A DNA stretch of 64,000 nt from Tanypteryx hageni. Taxonomy: Eukaryota > Arthropoda > Insecta > Odonata > Petaluridae. This document shows positions 10,888 through 21,302 of this stretch, piece after piece; the first letter of the stretch is position 1; every line of letters begins with the position of its first letter. Position numbers and translations under genes: made by a program. The notes beneath the pieces were generated by a model. It worked only from the letters and a program-made list of their open reading frames with translations, had not been told where the DNA came from and did not search any database. The stretch spans positions 54,931,370 to 54,995,369 of the forward strand of contig CM054117.1 of assembly GCA_028673005.1 (NCBI GenBank). The letters run 5' to 3'.

Positions 10888-11399
10888 GACTAGTACACGT
10901 GTGTCGCAAATGCACTTAACCCACCAGAGAGCTTTTAACGGTTCGGCGAAAATCCTTATCCCTCCCCAATGCCTCCAGAACACATCGCACGCCCCTACTT
11001 CATTACTCGCACCCTCCGCCGTTATCATTCATATCGAATCAAATGGACCGCGAAAAAACACATGTATACACGTATCGAAAGATCCCCGAGTCGTCGCCAC
11101 GAGACGCGTTTATTTACGCTCGAAATTCCACGTTTAGGGGGCGCGAGGCGGCACTCGGGAAAGGGTTTTAAAGTACGCTAGACGCTCCTCGTCTCTGTCC
11201 CACGAGAAGAGGAAACGAAGAGAATGAGGGAGAGAGAGGGAGGGAGATAGCGAGTCCCCGAAGGCACTCGACTCTGAAAAACTTGAATACGTGCCAACTC
11301 CAACCTCTCTCTCTCTCTCTCCTCTTATTTTGTAAATATTGTAATTACTTATATGACGAAAGGGTTAAATTGGATAAAAAAATTGGATAAAACTATCAA
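10888..11399. other. No gene; GA and CT simple sequence
   Basis: GA-rich at 11205-11250 and (CT)n at 11308-11325. The 94-codon frame at 10853-11137 starts inside the preceding transposon and is not supported. Confidence 0.4.
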
Positions 11400-11861
11400 C
11401 TAGTATGATGGCCCTGCACCGCATGAAGCATAACAGGGACGTCTTTAACCTCGCTACCGAGGGATAGGTAAGGAAGAGCCCCATCACCACCACGAGGGCT
11501 CAACCCATTAGCGACCCACTGGCGACGCTAATTACCAGATCGGTCGGATCGTCGGTCTCCTTCCACCTCTGGTAGGGCGTTGCGCTCTAGCGTACGCGGT
11601 CCGAAGACATACCAACAGCCCCCGCGAAACCAAACCCATTTGCCAGTCTGGCAAACGACTGGCACCCGCGGTACCAGCATTTATTCCTGTGTTTCCACGG
11701 GACAACGACACTGGTGGGTCGTCCCCTAGCCCTTACGGACCAGCTACTCTTTTCCCAGCACCGACGGCCGGATCGGGAGTCCGATGAAAGGGTTAAATGT
11801 AAGAAGGGACTACATAGTCTCAATTTCGCCCTAATAAAGTCGTTTGTCTGTCTGTCTGTCC
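11400..11861 (+). mobile_element. LINE-like 3' end carrying the SINE tail (copy 2)
   Basis: The last 73 bp (GGGTTAAATGTAAGAAGGG ... ATAGTCTCAATTTCGCCC, TAATAAAGTCG, (TTTG)(TCTG)n) are the tail shared by the tRNA-Trp SINE family. Upstream, a GC-richer 380-bp segment has no tRNA head. It opens with a short frame, MMALHRMKHNRDVFNLATEG, ending in TAG at 11464. SINEs commonly borrow the 3' end of a partner LINE, so this may be the partner's 3' UTR. That is inference: no reverse-transcriptase motif is present. Confidence 0.4.
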
Positions 11862-13963
11862 CTCTCTTTGCAGATCGATCTCCGCCAAGAGTTTTCAGCG
11901 CGGAGTTGTAGAGAACGGAGAGAGAGGAAAGTGGGTGGGAAGAGGAAGTGGAATGATGGGGGGAGCCCCCTTTTTGTTTTGTATATAGAGAGAGATGGAG
12001 AGGATGCAACGCCCGAACCCTTTCGGACCGAAAAAATCTCTCTGATTAAAAAAGTAAATAGTCGAGAGTATTTCGTTCGAAAACGGACCGAAATCAATAC
12101 GTATCTCTCTCTCTTTCTCTCGCGTCAAAAATATCGTTTTTTTATTGAAGGAAGTAATCTTGCTCCATCTTCATTTTCTTTCTCTCTCTATCTCTATTGG
12201 TGGCGGAAATAGGAAGGATGGAAGGAAGGAAGGAAGAGTTAGAGTTCCATGTCTCGGACCACGAAAAAAATCGGAAAAGTAATGGACGAGTTTGGCGAAT
12301 TAAGCGAGTCCCGTGGTGCTGTGGGACTTATGTACACCTGGCCCTCGTATAGTACGGGCTCTTATAACACGGATTCGCTATAGCGCGGTTTTTTCAATAG
12401 CAAAAATTCATCCAACGCGGATTATGGTTCTCATCAACGTGATTTAGTCGGATTTGGGATGCGGGATTCCAGGTTGCAGAGCGAGGAAGAGAGGTGTTCC
12501 TGGGTCCGGAGTGCTTTGTTTTTAGGCTTGGATATTCGGTGACAACTATCCATTTGTAGATAATATGTGAATTAGAGAGGGGTTTGGGAAGAGTCAGAAC
12601 GGCTTCGTTTCAAGTGATCTGATTGTCGGAGGGATAGAACAGGATATATAGAATGAAAGAAAAACCCAAAAGGTCGAGGTGGAGAATACATTAAGGAAAA
12701 CGTAGGAAATTCAGAAAACTTGGCCGAACTTCTCTTGGGCGCGTCCGGAAGAGAACGACGTGCTCCGCGTTGCGTTTGTTTTTATTTATTTTTTTCGTTC
12801 GGAATGACACGGACGCCTTTTCGAACAAAAATAAGAGGGGAATCGGCCACAGAGCGACGCACGACGCGGGTGAAGATGAATCACTTTTTCCCTTCCTCCG
12901 ATCGATATGCGAGAGACGTGAGTACATATAGGACCCTCCAAAAATAAGAAAAGGGTTGGATTTTATACGAGAGGGAGAATCGAACGAGAAGGGAGGTGCG
13001 CGGACGGCTAGCAGCGTGTGAGTAAACACTCAGGCGGCGGTGTTAGGAGATCCGGCGTGCTATTGCTCTCATAACGAGGCAAGGTCAAGCCGGCGACTTT
13101 GAGGAGACATAACGGAAACCTGACAAACGTCGAAGGTTGCGACTCAAAAGCTTCCTCAAGGATTAACTCTTGGAAAGGGAAACTTGCGAAATCCGCGTTA
13201 AAAGAATAATTACGTGTGTAAGGCTCACAAAGGCGGAATGAGAGGCTTCTACAAAGAGCATGCCACGGTATAGAGCCTTACTTCTTCTGTCTTAATTACA
13301 ACGCTCTCAAGGTGAATTATCCCGTTCGCCTTTTCGCTTGCATCGGGGGGAAACGCAACTCATTGTGAACATGTATATAATTGTTACATAAGAATAACAA
13401 GTCAGCATTCAGAGCACAGTAACAGATATAATGAATGAAATACATCGAGACGAGTGCTCCAGGTATGATTCGTCGTGTACGAAATGGCCAAGACAATGAA
13501 TAAGACTGTTAAGTGTCACACTGAACATTATAATTTTTCAGTGATAGAATATAGTATCGGAATATAGTGCTATGTTTATCGTGTGCATATGTGCTACTAC
13601 TGATTTTGTCCTGAATATACAATAGTTTCCATATTTTCCATTACGCATCATTACAAGTTGTTATTTCACCCTATAAATCTTGTTAGATCTTTTTCTGAAG
13701 TTTTTAAATATATATTTTATTTTACGAGGCAAGTGTGGTGACCTGTCCGTGACGCTTGGCGAGAACTGAAATCTTAAAGGGCATCGAGGATAATAGCAGG
13801 AGGTGCGACCTGCAACCATTAAGCGACCAAGCCAAACAAACGTGCTTTCAGCTGCAGTGTTCGTCTTCTGCAGGCATTCAAGGATATTTGATGTTGAATA
13901 GAACCAGCAATCTGTAAATTACCTAGAATAGTGAATACTATATAGACGATGAGTTATCTAGAT
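11862..13963. other. No gene; minor simple repeats
   Basis: GA/CT patches occur at 11910-12010, 12103-12120 and 12180-12240. At 12340-12400 the minus strand reads TAGCGAATCCGTGTTATAAG, which recurs as TAGCGAATCCGCGTTATAAG at 29551. Frames of 112-140 codons here are antisense to purine-rich tracts and show no domain. 13000-13960 is featureless. Confidence 0.4.
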
Positions 13964-14408
13964 CAGCGGTTCCCAACCTTTTTCACTTCGTGGACCCCTA
14001 GAGCTGACCTATTTCTCGTCGCGAACCCCTTGGATTAACCTTTCTTCTTCGCTAACCCCTTGAGTTGTAACAGTTTTGGCGGAAAATCCCTTATAATGGC
14101 GAGTAAATTTCGTAAAAACAAATCTTTTTGAACGCGTTTAATTAATGAAAAATAAAAAGTTTACATGTGTAAACGTTTACAATAAAATCAGAATCTCTGA
14201 TATCATCACTTTCTAGTTAGCGTCCTGTAAAATTAAAATACAATTCTTGAAGCCTAAGAAAAAACTGAAAATATGACCATGCAACTAATTTGAAAGAAAT
14301 TAAAATATTGGTAATAATTGTGGAACCAAGAAAGTAAAAATAGACGCCATTACCAAATTTTTCTCGCGAACCCCTAGGGGTACGCGAACCACCGGTTGGG
14401 AAGCGCTG
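13964..14408 (+). mobile_element. hAT MITE H2 (reference copy)
   Basis: 445 bp with near-identical 15-bp TIRs CAGCGGTTCCCAACC and GGTTGGGAAGCGCTG. Flanking octamers ATCTAGAT and GTCTAGAT differ at one base and have central TA. Inner motifs are TTCACTTCGTGGACCCC at the left and GAACCCCTAGGGGTACGCG at the right. The same family is at 1-66 (reverse) and 42691-43112, with a relative at 35323-35641. The interior is AT-rich with no open frame of note. Confidence 0.9.
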
Positions 14409-16182
14409 GTCTAGATCGTTAATTCCAGAAAAAGATCGACAAATTTTAAGTGTTGTCTTCTCGGTTTACAATGGAAATATATATACTGCGGTTTTTAGTT
14501 CACTCACATGATTTACGATATTTCGAAGGCGTGATTTATGCAGAAATTATTGTACCGGCACGATCGAGCACATATTTTACAATATCGGCTTTATGGAGAC
14601 ATAATGATAATGACGCGAGTTGTTAATTTCCGCGGAATACGTTACACCTTCTAAATAATTATTTTCGAAAGCGTCGTTATTTAAACCAGAAACATGAGGG
14701 TAAATTAATCTCATTGGAAGATAACGAAATAAAATTAAGGGGATCCGCGATGAATTAGATATCTGGAAACTTTTCGGTCACTGGAAATACAATTGATCCA
14801 GTATCGCATGCAAGCATCTCGTCTGTCCTCTATTTTTTTACAAATATCCCCGAGTAGTCGAATAGGAGCCATTAGCTATTTCAAAAACTCGTTACATTTC
14901 ACCGTTTTACCGTCATTTCTTTCGTCGAAAATTGTTTCACTAGTTTATTCAAAAGTGGCCCACGAACAGTCCTGAGCGGCCTTTCGGAATGAGCGCAATA
15001 ACTGTCGCAAGGACGGACACGTGCGAAAATCTCGTGGGTTGAAGCCGCGACCCTAGCACATTCATCTAAACCGGCAAAACGGGAGAAAAAAGAGAGAAAT
15101 GGAAAGATGGGAAGGCAGAAAAAAAGCCATTTAGGGCAAGAGGAGAGATCGAATAAAAGGGGAGTAGAGAAGGGAGGGAGAGAAAGGCTCAGGGATAGAA
15201 GAAGAAAAAAATGCGTCCTGTTTGTCGCATCGTGGAAATCGATGGATTTCCTCTTTTTTTTATTTTGCACTCTCCGCAGTCCTAGTGCCACTGACCCATT
15301 TCGAGAGGATATGCTTCCGCGGATATATGGGCAAAAAAGAATGTGTAGTGTAGCCTTATTTTTTATCTATTTTTTTCGACGCCCTCTCTCTCTCTCTGTA
15401 TCCCTCTCTGTATCATTCTCGCTCTGTATCTCTCTCTCTCTCTCTCCCTCTCTCTCCGACACCATTCTCGTTTCGAATGCATAGACACGCGGCGCGCAAC
15501 GCTCGGATGGTTAACGGCCGCACTCTGTGGAAACCGCGAAGGATAGATTTGTGGAGATTTCTTTGTCCTCTTCCTTCTGGTGAGGGAAGAAAGTTCTGAT
15601 GGGTGAGGATGTGGGAATGAAGCATCTATTCGTTCTTTCTATTGTTCTAATTTCTAATGTGCGAAGTGTGAAGGGGAAGAAAAAATCGTGGTTGCGAAAG
15701 AATTCCACTTAGGGATTTTGTCGATTATTCACTTCTTAGATGCACCTGTGTCCAAAAATGTTTTTTTTTTGCAATTACGACCGTTGTCTGTCGACTTTAA
15801 TCGCTCCTCTGTTCTCTGTCGTCTGTGCGTGAAACTGTGGGATAAACAGTTGTGAAAAATCTAAAGAAACCTTGTATTTATATAGGGTGCTATCAGGAAA
15901 AGGAAACCTTGTCTTCTTTCGCTAAGTCGGATGATATATCTGTGGATTTTAATCGAAGGAATTGGGCCAGTTTCTCCTAACATGAAAAAAGCGAGTTTTC
16001 GGAAAGCAGGCAAAGTATATTTACATCCGAGGGAATTCCCATTGCCAGACATTCGTTTGTGCCGTTTTTATCACTTTTTGAATCGGGCTGTTTTCGGTCA
16101 GCCTTCTCATAGGCAACTTATGAGTCCGGACCAGAATTTGTGCCTTTCTCTCGGGTTTTACGATCGCCTCTACTCTCTAACG
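14409..16182. other. No gene; CT/GA simple sequence at 15.1-15.5 kb
   Basis: AT-rich to about 14990. Purine-rich 15070-15220 and (CT)n 15384-15455 explain the 125- and 130-codon frames. 15700-16180 shows nothing. Confidence 0.45.
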
Positions 16183-16441
16183 CAGTGGTGTGCAACCTGT
16201 TTTAGACGCGGGTCACACAAACACGGATAAATTTGCGAAGTGCCACGCAATTGATTAAAAACACTATCAATATATAGACAATTTAGGTACTTATGGTAGG
16301 TTTAATTTCCATTATAAAGCCAGATTTTTTACCTTTCGATAATTATATTCCTCCCTGATGATTCGACCGTTAGCTAAACCGATAAATTAATAAAATTGAA
16401 AATTCTTCGAAGGCTCGCGGGACGTAGGTTGCGCACTACTG
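16183..16441. mobile_element. hAT MITE H3
   Basis: 259 bp. Ends CAGTGGTGTGCAACCT and AGGTTGCGCACTACTG are inverted repeats with two mismatches. Flanking octamers CTCTAACG and CCCCAACG are 6/8 identical. Inner ends carry GACGCGGGTCACAC and GCTCGCGGGACGTAGG. No coding capacity. Confidence 0.85.
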
Positions 16442-16684
16442 CCCCAACGCATCTAAACCTAAATTGTGGCTTGCAACCTCGGTTAATTGAGATTGAATGG
16501 AATTTCTGGCTAACCAACCTCTTGGATTATTATAGAAATGGAGATTGAATGAATGAAAATTCTGGCTGTGCCTTGTGCAGTGGCTTAGTATTAAGGTTCA
16601 ATACTCAGTACGTTTTTACCGGTTTATTAAAAATGAAGTAATTAATTTGAGGATGAATAATCGGTTTGCCTTGATAGCTTACGA

Positions 16685-17049
16685 CAGGGCTCGACAAATT
16701 TTCTAAAAACCTTGGCGCCAGCGCAGACGTTACGTAATTTTGCCGGATATTTTTATCTTCGCCAGGAAAATAAATATATAATACTTGAGAAATGCATCTG
16801 CAAAGATATTAAGCCATACACATTTAGTTCTGTCACGTCATGTAGCAAAACAATGAAACGAGTCGTATACATATCTTAGAAAGCCTAACGAAATTCTGAA
16901 AATGAGAATCAAAACGGGTAAACTCGGTAAAAAAATTCCACTTTTTAAAATAATATGCAGCGGAATTTATTGCCGAGTGTTGCCTACTCTGATTCTCCTC
17001 GAATTTGGAGTTCCACCACGTGAAGACTTCTTCAGTTGACGAAATCCTG
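16685..17049. mobile_element. Possible hAT element
   Basis: The left end CAGGGCTCGACAAATTTTC is a familiar type of hAT terminus and follows GCTTACGA (central TA). A candidate right end, GTTGACGAAATCCTG, is only a weak inverted match and its flank GAAACTTG does not repeat the left octamer. The right boundary is therefore uncertain. Confidence 0.35.
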
Positions 17050-17080
17050 GAAACTTGCACTTTATGAGCAAGAATTGGAA

Positions 17081-17147
17081 CGTGGCCCGCGGGCTCCGTG
17101 GAAGGTCTTCGTGCGGCCCGCGCACCGATGTGAGTTTGAGACCCCTG
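17081..17147. mobile_element. hAT fragment, right end only
   Basis: GTGGCCCGCGGGCTCC, GTGCGGCCCGCGCACC and the terminus GTTTGAGACCCCTG are typical of the right end of a hAT MITE. The following octamer ATTTAGAA has central TA. The left part is lost. Confidence 0.55.
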
Positions 17148-18069
17148 ATTTAGAACATCCGGCCTTAATCCCGGTCAAAATCAAATTTTATCTTCTCTCT
17201 CGTGGATTTTACAATGGTGTATAATTATATTAAATACCTTATCTCCATACTTGTTTTGAATTTACGAATGTTTATTACATATATTAATAACCGCATATGA
17301 AATCGATCAGTCTGCGCCATTCAGTGTAATAAATATTATTATTCCTAAAATTGCAATTTACCAGCGAATATAGTTTCAAATGAAATGCGTTTTTCTGCAA
17401 GTACTCTGTCTCGCCGGCACGTTTTTGTGCACATGCAAATTCTCACGGAAGAAACAAAAACGAAAAAAAGCACCGGTTGCGAATTTGAAATTAATGTATT
17501 TAGAATTTAAACGCTACAAATATAATCTTTTCCGTTTTTTTTCTTAATTGCCGCAAAACAAATCGATTGGGATGCGGTATGCACTTCATAGGATTTTCGT
17601 TCGTATAGCGTTCGAACAAGAAATAAAGAGAGACGCATCTGGAAAAAAGTCTCATGTAAACAAGCTACGTTTTAGTAACATCACCCAATTTCCGACCGTG
17701 ATGCATGTCCTCGGAAAGCCATCTTGGTCCGGATAATTCCGCGATATTTCGGCCGAAAAGTGAAAGGTGCGCCTTTTGTTGTTTTTTAACGACTTCGAAA
17801 AAATACGAAACTGCTCGTCTGGTCTGACCCCACGACCGAAAGCAAAAAAAAAATTGCTAGGTCGTGATTGCCAAATAAATAATGCCCATGCGGAATGTGA
17901 ATTGGAACTCGAAAATTGTTCCTTGACATGTTTCCCTTGTCTTTGGACATTTTTTTAAAAGGTTTATCACGCCGATACGCGAGGACACAACTGTTCAAAA
18001 ATAAAGTGGAAAAAAGGTCCAGAGAGCTATGGAGTGGTAACGGTAGGAAAACTGAAAGATTGAATGGGA
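17148..18069. other. No gene seen
   Basis: AT-rich. Several overlapping 62-70 codon frames are present without recognisable features. Confidence 0.45.
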
Positions 18070-18133
18070 GACAGACAGACGTACGACTTTATTAAGGGCA
18101 AAGTTGAGACTTGACAGTCGCTTCTTATAACAT
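18070..18133 (-). mobile_element. SINE tail, Trp-SINE family, copy 3
   Basis: The minus strand reads AAGTCTCAACTTTGCCCTTA, ATAAAGTCGTACGTCTGTCT. This is the conserved 3' tail with its tetranucleotide end and no tRNA head. Confidence 0.6.
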
Positions 18134-19434
18134 ATTTGGTTTGTAGAACATCAAAAGAAATACAATAGAAGAATTTTAGGGCTGTGGGTTGAAAAAACTG
18201 TGTATCAGCCTTGTTTAATTCAGAAAAAAGTCCCACTACGCTAAACACCTACGAAGCGAAGGAAAAAGAAGAGGGTAGAGTAATATAATGAGTGACAAAG
18301 GGGAGGTGATGTGTATTTATTATGGCGGGATGGGGGCTTGAAAATCCCTTCTTCCCCTTAACGCTCAAACTCAGGTCGGTTCGCGGACATATCAAGACTA
18401 CAACGAAAACATTAAACATCTGTTTAACCGGATATCGATTAACCATAATTTCGATTGACTGGAATATTATTCACAGTTTTTATGCTGTATTACGTAACCA
18501 TATATTGTCGGTTTTTACCTGTCCAAGCTATACTATATTGACGTTTCACACTTACGATATATCATATTAACATCTGTGAGGATACTAATGTTTAGGTTCT
18601 TCTAGATGAGCTGGTGACTTGAAATTTGGCAGGTTTTTGGTCACAACCAGTAAAAACGATAATTCCAAAATTGTCAATTTTTAGAAGTTATTTTTTATCC
18701 CATTTGTACATTAAAGTTTAATAATGTTTATCTCGGAAGCTATAAGTCGTAGGTACGTGCTGTTGCGGACGTATATGTAGAAAATGTTGCCCCCTACCTG
18801 AATACATTTTAAATCGATACTTTACAGATCATGTAAGGGCAAGGGAAGGCAATTAGCGATTTTGCATGTCAACACGCCGTCAGGGTCACAATGTAGGCTA
18901 AACGCGTAGCTGCGGAAAGCAAGAACGCATCGTTCTCCGCGTGTTCTAAGATATTTGCAGACTGCAAGCACCTTTTAATATAATGACTATCAATCACGTG
19001 ACTTTTTTATTTTGGAACTTTTGTTCGGTATGGTACACTGAATACGGCTGATGTGTGTTTCCACAATACAGTCTTTTACAAAGTGCTTCAATTCATCCTT
19101 TGACGACACAAGAGCTCATCGGAGTCACCGTGCATGCGATTTCATAATCTAAAATAAACAAAGTGATCTGAAATGCTTGCAGAATGCAAGAATCAACTAT
19201 TTGTACCTAATAAAGGTGTTAAAGTATTTCAACTGTGACCACACTATATATAGTAACATTAAAATAGACCTTTCTTTGAATCTTCAATGACTTTATTAAT
19301 TTTTACTTAATTATTTTGTTTGTGCGTACTTCAGTTGTTTAAAATGGGAACATCGACCAACCGGAATAGGCTTGGTACCGAAAAATCGGGAGCCTGTTGT
19401 GCCTATTTGTATGTACGCACATGGGTATGCTAAG
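18134..19434. other. No gene; possible old repeat at 18600-18720
   Basis: GGTGACTTGAAATTTGGCAG near 18610 resembles dispersed arthropod repeats but has no second copy here. The rest is unremarkable. Confidence 0.35.
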
Positions 19435-19592
19435 GGATAGATAGATAGATAGATAATCGTCTTTATTCGGGTAAAATTTAGACCATAAGGTCCATTCTTA
19501 CGTTTAACCCTTAAACATGTTGACCCCGACGTGATTTGAACACGCAACCTTCTGATCTGGAGTCAGACGCGCTACCGTTGCGCCACAGAGTC
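19435..19592 (-). mobile_element. Complete tRNA-Trp SINE (head, tail and tetranucleotide end)
   Basis: Read on the minus strand: tRNA-Trp head (19592 to 19522), then a short spacer, then the conserved tail GGGTTAAACGTAAGAATGG ... TCTAAATTTTACCCGAATAA, and (TATC)n down to 19435. The same tail at 4250, 11789, 18070 and 49152 makes it a family. The head keeps internal A and B boxes, so RNA polymerase III transcription is plausible. This is the only copy in the window with its head. Confidence 0.8.
19522..19592 (-). tRNA. tRNA-Trp (anticodon CCA), head of a SINE
   Basis: 71 nt folding into a full cloverleaf: acceptor GACTCTG/CGGGGTC (two G-T pairs), D arm GCGC-AACGGTA-GCGC, anticodon arm TCTGA-CTCCAGA-TCAGA, and T arm GCGTG-TTCAAAT-CACGT. 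The anticodon CCA sits in the expected loop position. All stems pair, so it would score as a true tRNA. However, a repeated SINE tail follows directly instead of a T-run terminator, so I read it as a young SINE head rather than a housekeeping gene. Confidence 0.75.
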
Positions 19593-19648
19593 AGGGAGGG
19601 AGAGACGGAGAAAGCGATGCAGGGTAGATGTGAATAAAGAGAGAGGAG

Positions 19649-19850
19649 GTGCCGGTGGTGTAGTGGTTAGGACGCTGGCTGCTACTCGCCTGCTGCTTGA
19701 ATCCTGCGCAAGTAGGATTTTTCCAAGGTCGCCCGGCCCCCTGTTTGTGCGGTTTGAGGAGACTGCGCAAATTCAGCTGTTCCTGGTGTTCTTCGTACGA
19801 GCAGGCAAATGCCGGCACCGGGTTTCCCTCTTCCCTTCCGCGGCTATTCA
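19649..19850 (+). mobile_element. tRNA-derived SINE with second body type
   Basis: The head GTGGTGTAGTGGTTAGGACG serves as A box and GCTTGAATCCTGC as B box. The body has GGCCCCCTGTTTGTGCGG and TTTGAGGAGACTGCGCAAA, and ends in GCACCGGGTTTCCCTC. The body matches 1151-1320. The 3' limit is unclear: non-repeated GC-rich sequence continues to about 19920. Confidence 0.65.
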
Positions 19851-20709
19851 TTGCACTGCCTCGGAGATACCCACTGTGCGTAGGACAGAGGCGAATCGGC
19901 TGGGCACTCAAACTCAATGAAAAGATGCTGGAAGTCGGTTGAGAGACATGGACGGTATTGAGAGTAGGAGAGAGTTATATAGTAGAAGGAAGGAAGAAAG
20001 GTTAAGATAAGTGAAGAACGGGGAAGGGAGAGGAAGATCGTAAAGGAAATGGAAATGATTACGAAAGGAGACCAGGAGAGAAAGAAATGCCGAAAGAGTT
20101 GAAGCGGGAGGCTGTAAAAGCTCCGTCTGGCGGATTACTAAAAAAGCGGCGACCGTGCGTGTGTGTATTAGGGAAGAGTGAAGGGAAGGGCGAAGTAGAG
20201 TGGGGGTGGGCGTTCATTATTCAATGCTACGTTATGGTACGCGTCGTGCGGCTCGGTGCGGTTCATGAACGAAAATCTCCCCTCATCCCCCTTCTACCTC
20301 CACTCCCTCCTTTATCTCCCTGACTTCCCTCTCCCTATCTCCCCTCTTCCCTAATGAGGATGCGGTCCTGTGTGCGTGCGTGCCTGTGTGTGAGTTTGTG
20401 TGTGCGTCCCCTCGCTAGCAGATTCTCTCTGAAAAGTCTGAAATAAAAGAGAAAGGTTTTTTAAAAAAGGCTCTCTAGGATCTCTGCTCCTCCTGTCGGT
20501 AACTTTCATAAACGTTTTTCTTTTTTTTTAAGTTTCGGAGTGGGTACTTTTTTTAGCCCTTTTGCTTTTTTTGTCTGAAGCACTCATTTGATTCGAACGT
20601 TGTGAAAGGAAAAGATAGAGAGGATCGAAAGAGTGAGGCATATGAGTTGGAGAATGGGAGGTGATGGTTGGTTCATTTTTAGGAGTTTATAGAGTCAAGC
20701 TTATACATA
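19851..20709. other. No gene; purine-rich then pyrimidine-rich sequence
   Basis: GA-rich 19930-20190, CT-rich 20275-20350 and a (TG)n/(CG) patch at 20365-20410. Nothing else. Confidence 0.45.
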
Positions 20710-21302
20710 TACCGTATTTACCCAATTATAGACGATCTCGAATATAAGACGACCCCTCTTTTACAGAAGTTAATTTGGAAAAAAGGTATGTTTTATAAGG
20801 AATTCCGAAGCGAATAAATTAAACAAAATTATTAGAGTAATTTTTTATTGAAATCTCTAAATATTGTCACCGCAATAAACAGTGCAAAGATAAATGTGAT
20901 TTAAACCAGCGTTTCTCAACCGCCAGTCCGCGTTCCAGTATTGGCTCGTCCGAGATATTCCATTTTTCTCATAAATGTTTTACAATAGGCAGAACTAGTT
21001 AATGAGAGGGTTGAGTTTTCAATTGTCAAAGTGTAACAATGTCAAATGATTGGTGGTTCAAAATTGATTTAACCGGTTTTAGGTGGATTATTCAGATAAT
21101 ACACCGGTCCGCGGCAAACTTTCTGGTATTTCACCGGTCCGAGATGAACTTTCAGTTGAGAACCACTGATTTAAAACATGTTAGACTAGGTGCCCGTAAT
21201 CACTATCAATATTTTTTATTTATTTCTTTGTCCGCGAATATAAGGCGACCTTTGACTGAAAAAAAAACAATAATGTCGTCCTATTGTCGGATAAATATGG
21301 TA
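20710..21302. mobile_element. MITE with TACCGTATTTACCC ends, split by a hAT
   Basis: The left TIR TACCGTATTTACCC...TATAG pairs with the right end GTCGGATAAATATGGTA in inverted order. Inside both ends lie AATATAAGACGACC-type motifs. Without the inserted hAT and its duplication, the element is about 323 bp. I cannot assign a superfamily, and the target duplication may be only TA. Confidence 0.6.
20907..21168. mobile_element. hAT MITE H4, nested in the 20710-21302 element
   Basis: TIRs CAGCGTTTCTCAACCG and CAGTTGAGAACCACTG. The target duplication ATTTAAAC/ATTTAAAA is 7/8 identical with central TA. The CACCGGTCCG motif appears twice near the right end. Insertion into an older MITE is clear from the flanks. 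Confidence 0.85.

Noticed and set aside
19522..19592. Housekeeping tRNA-Trp gene
   Set aside because: The structure is intact, but a repeated SINE tail and a tetranucleotide run replace the T-run terminator, so a SINE head is the better reading.
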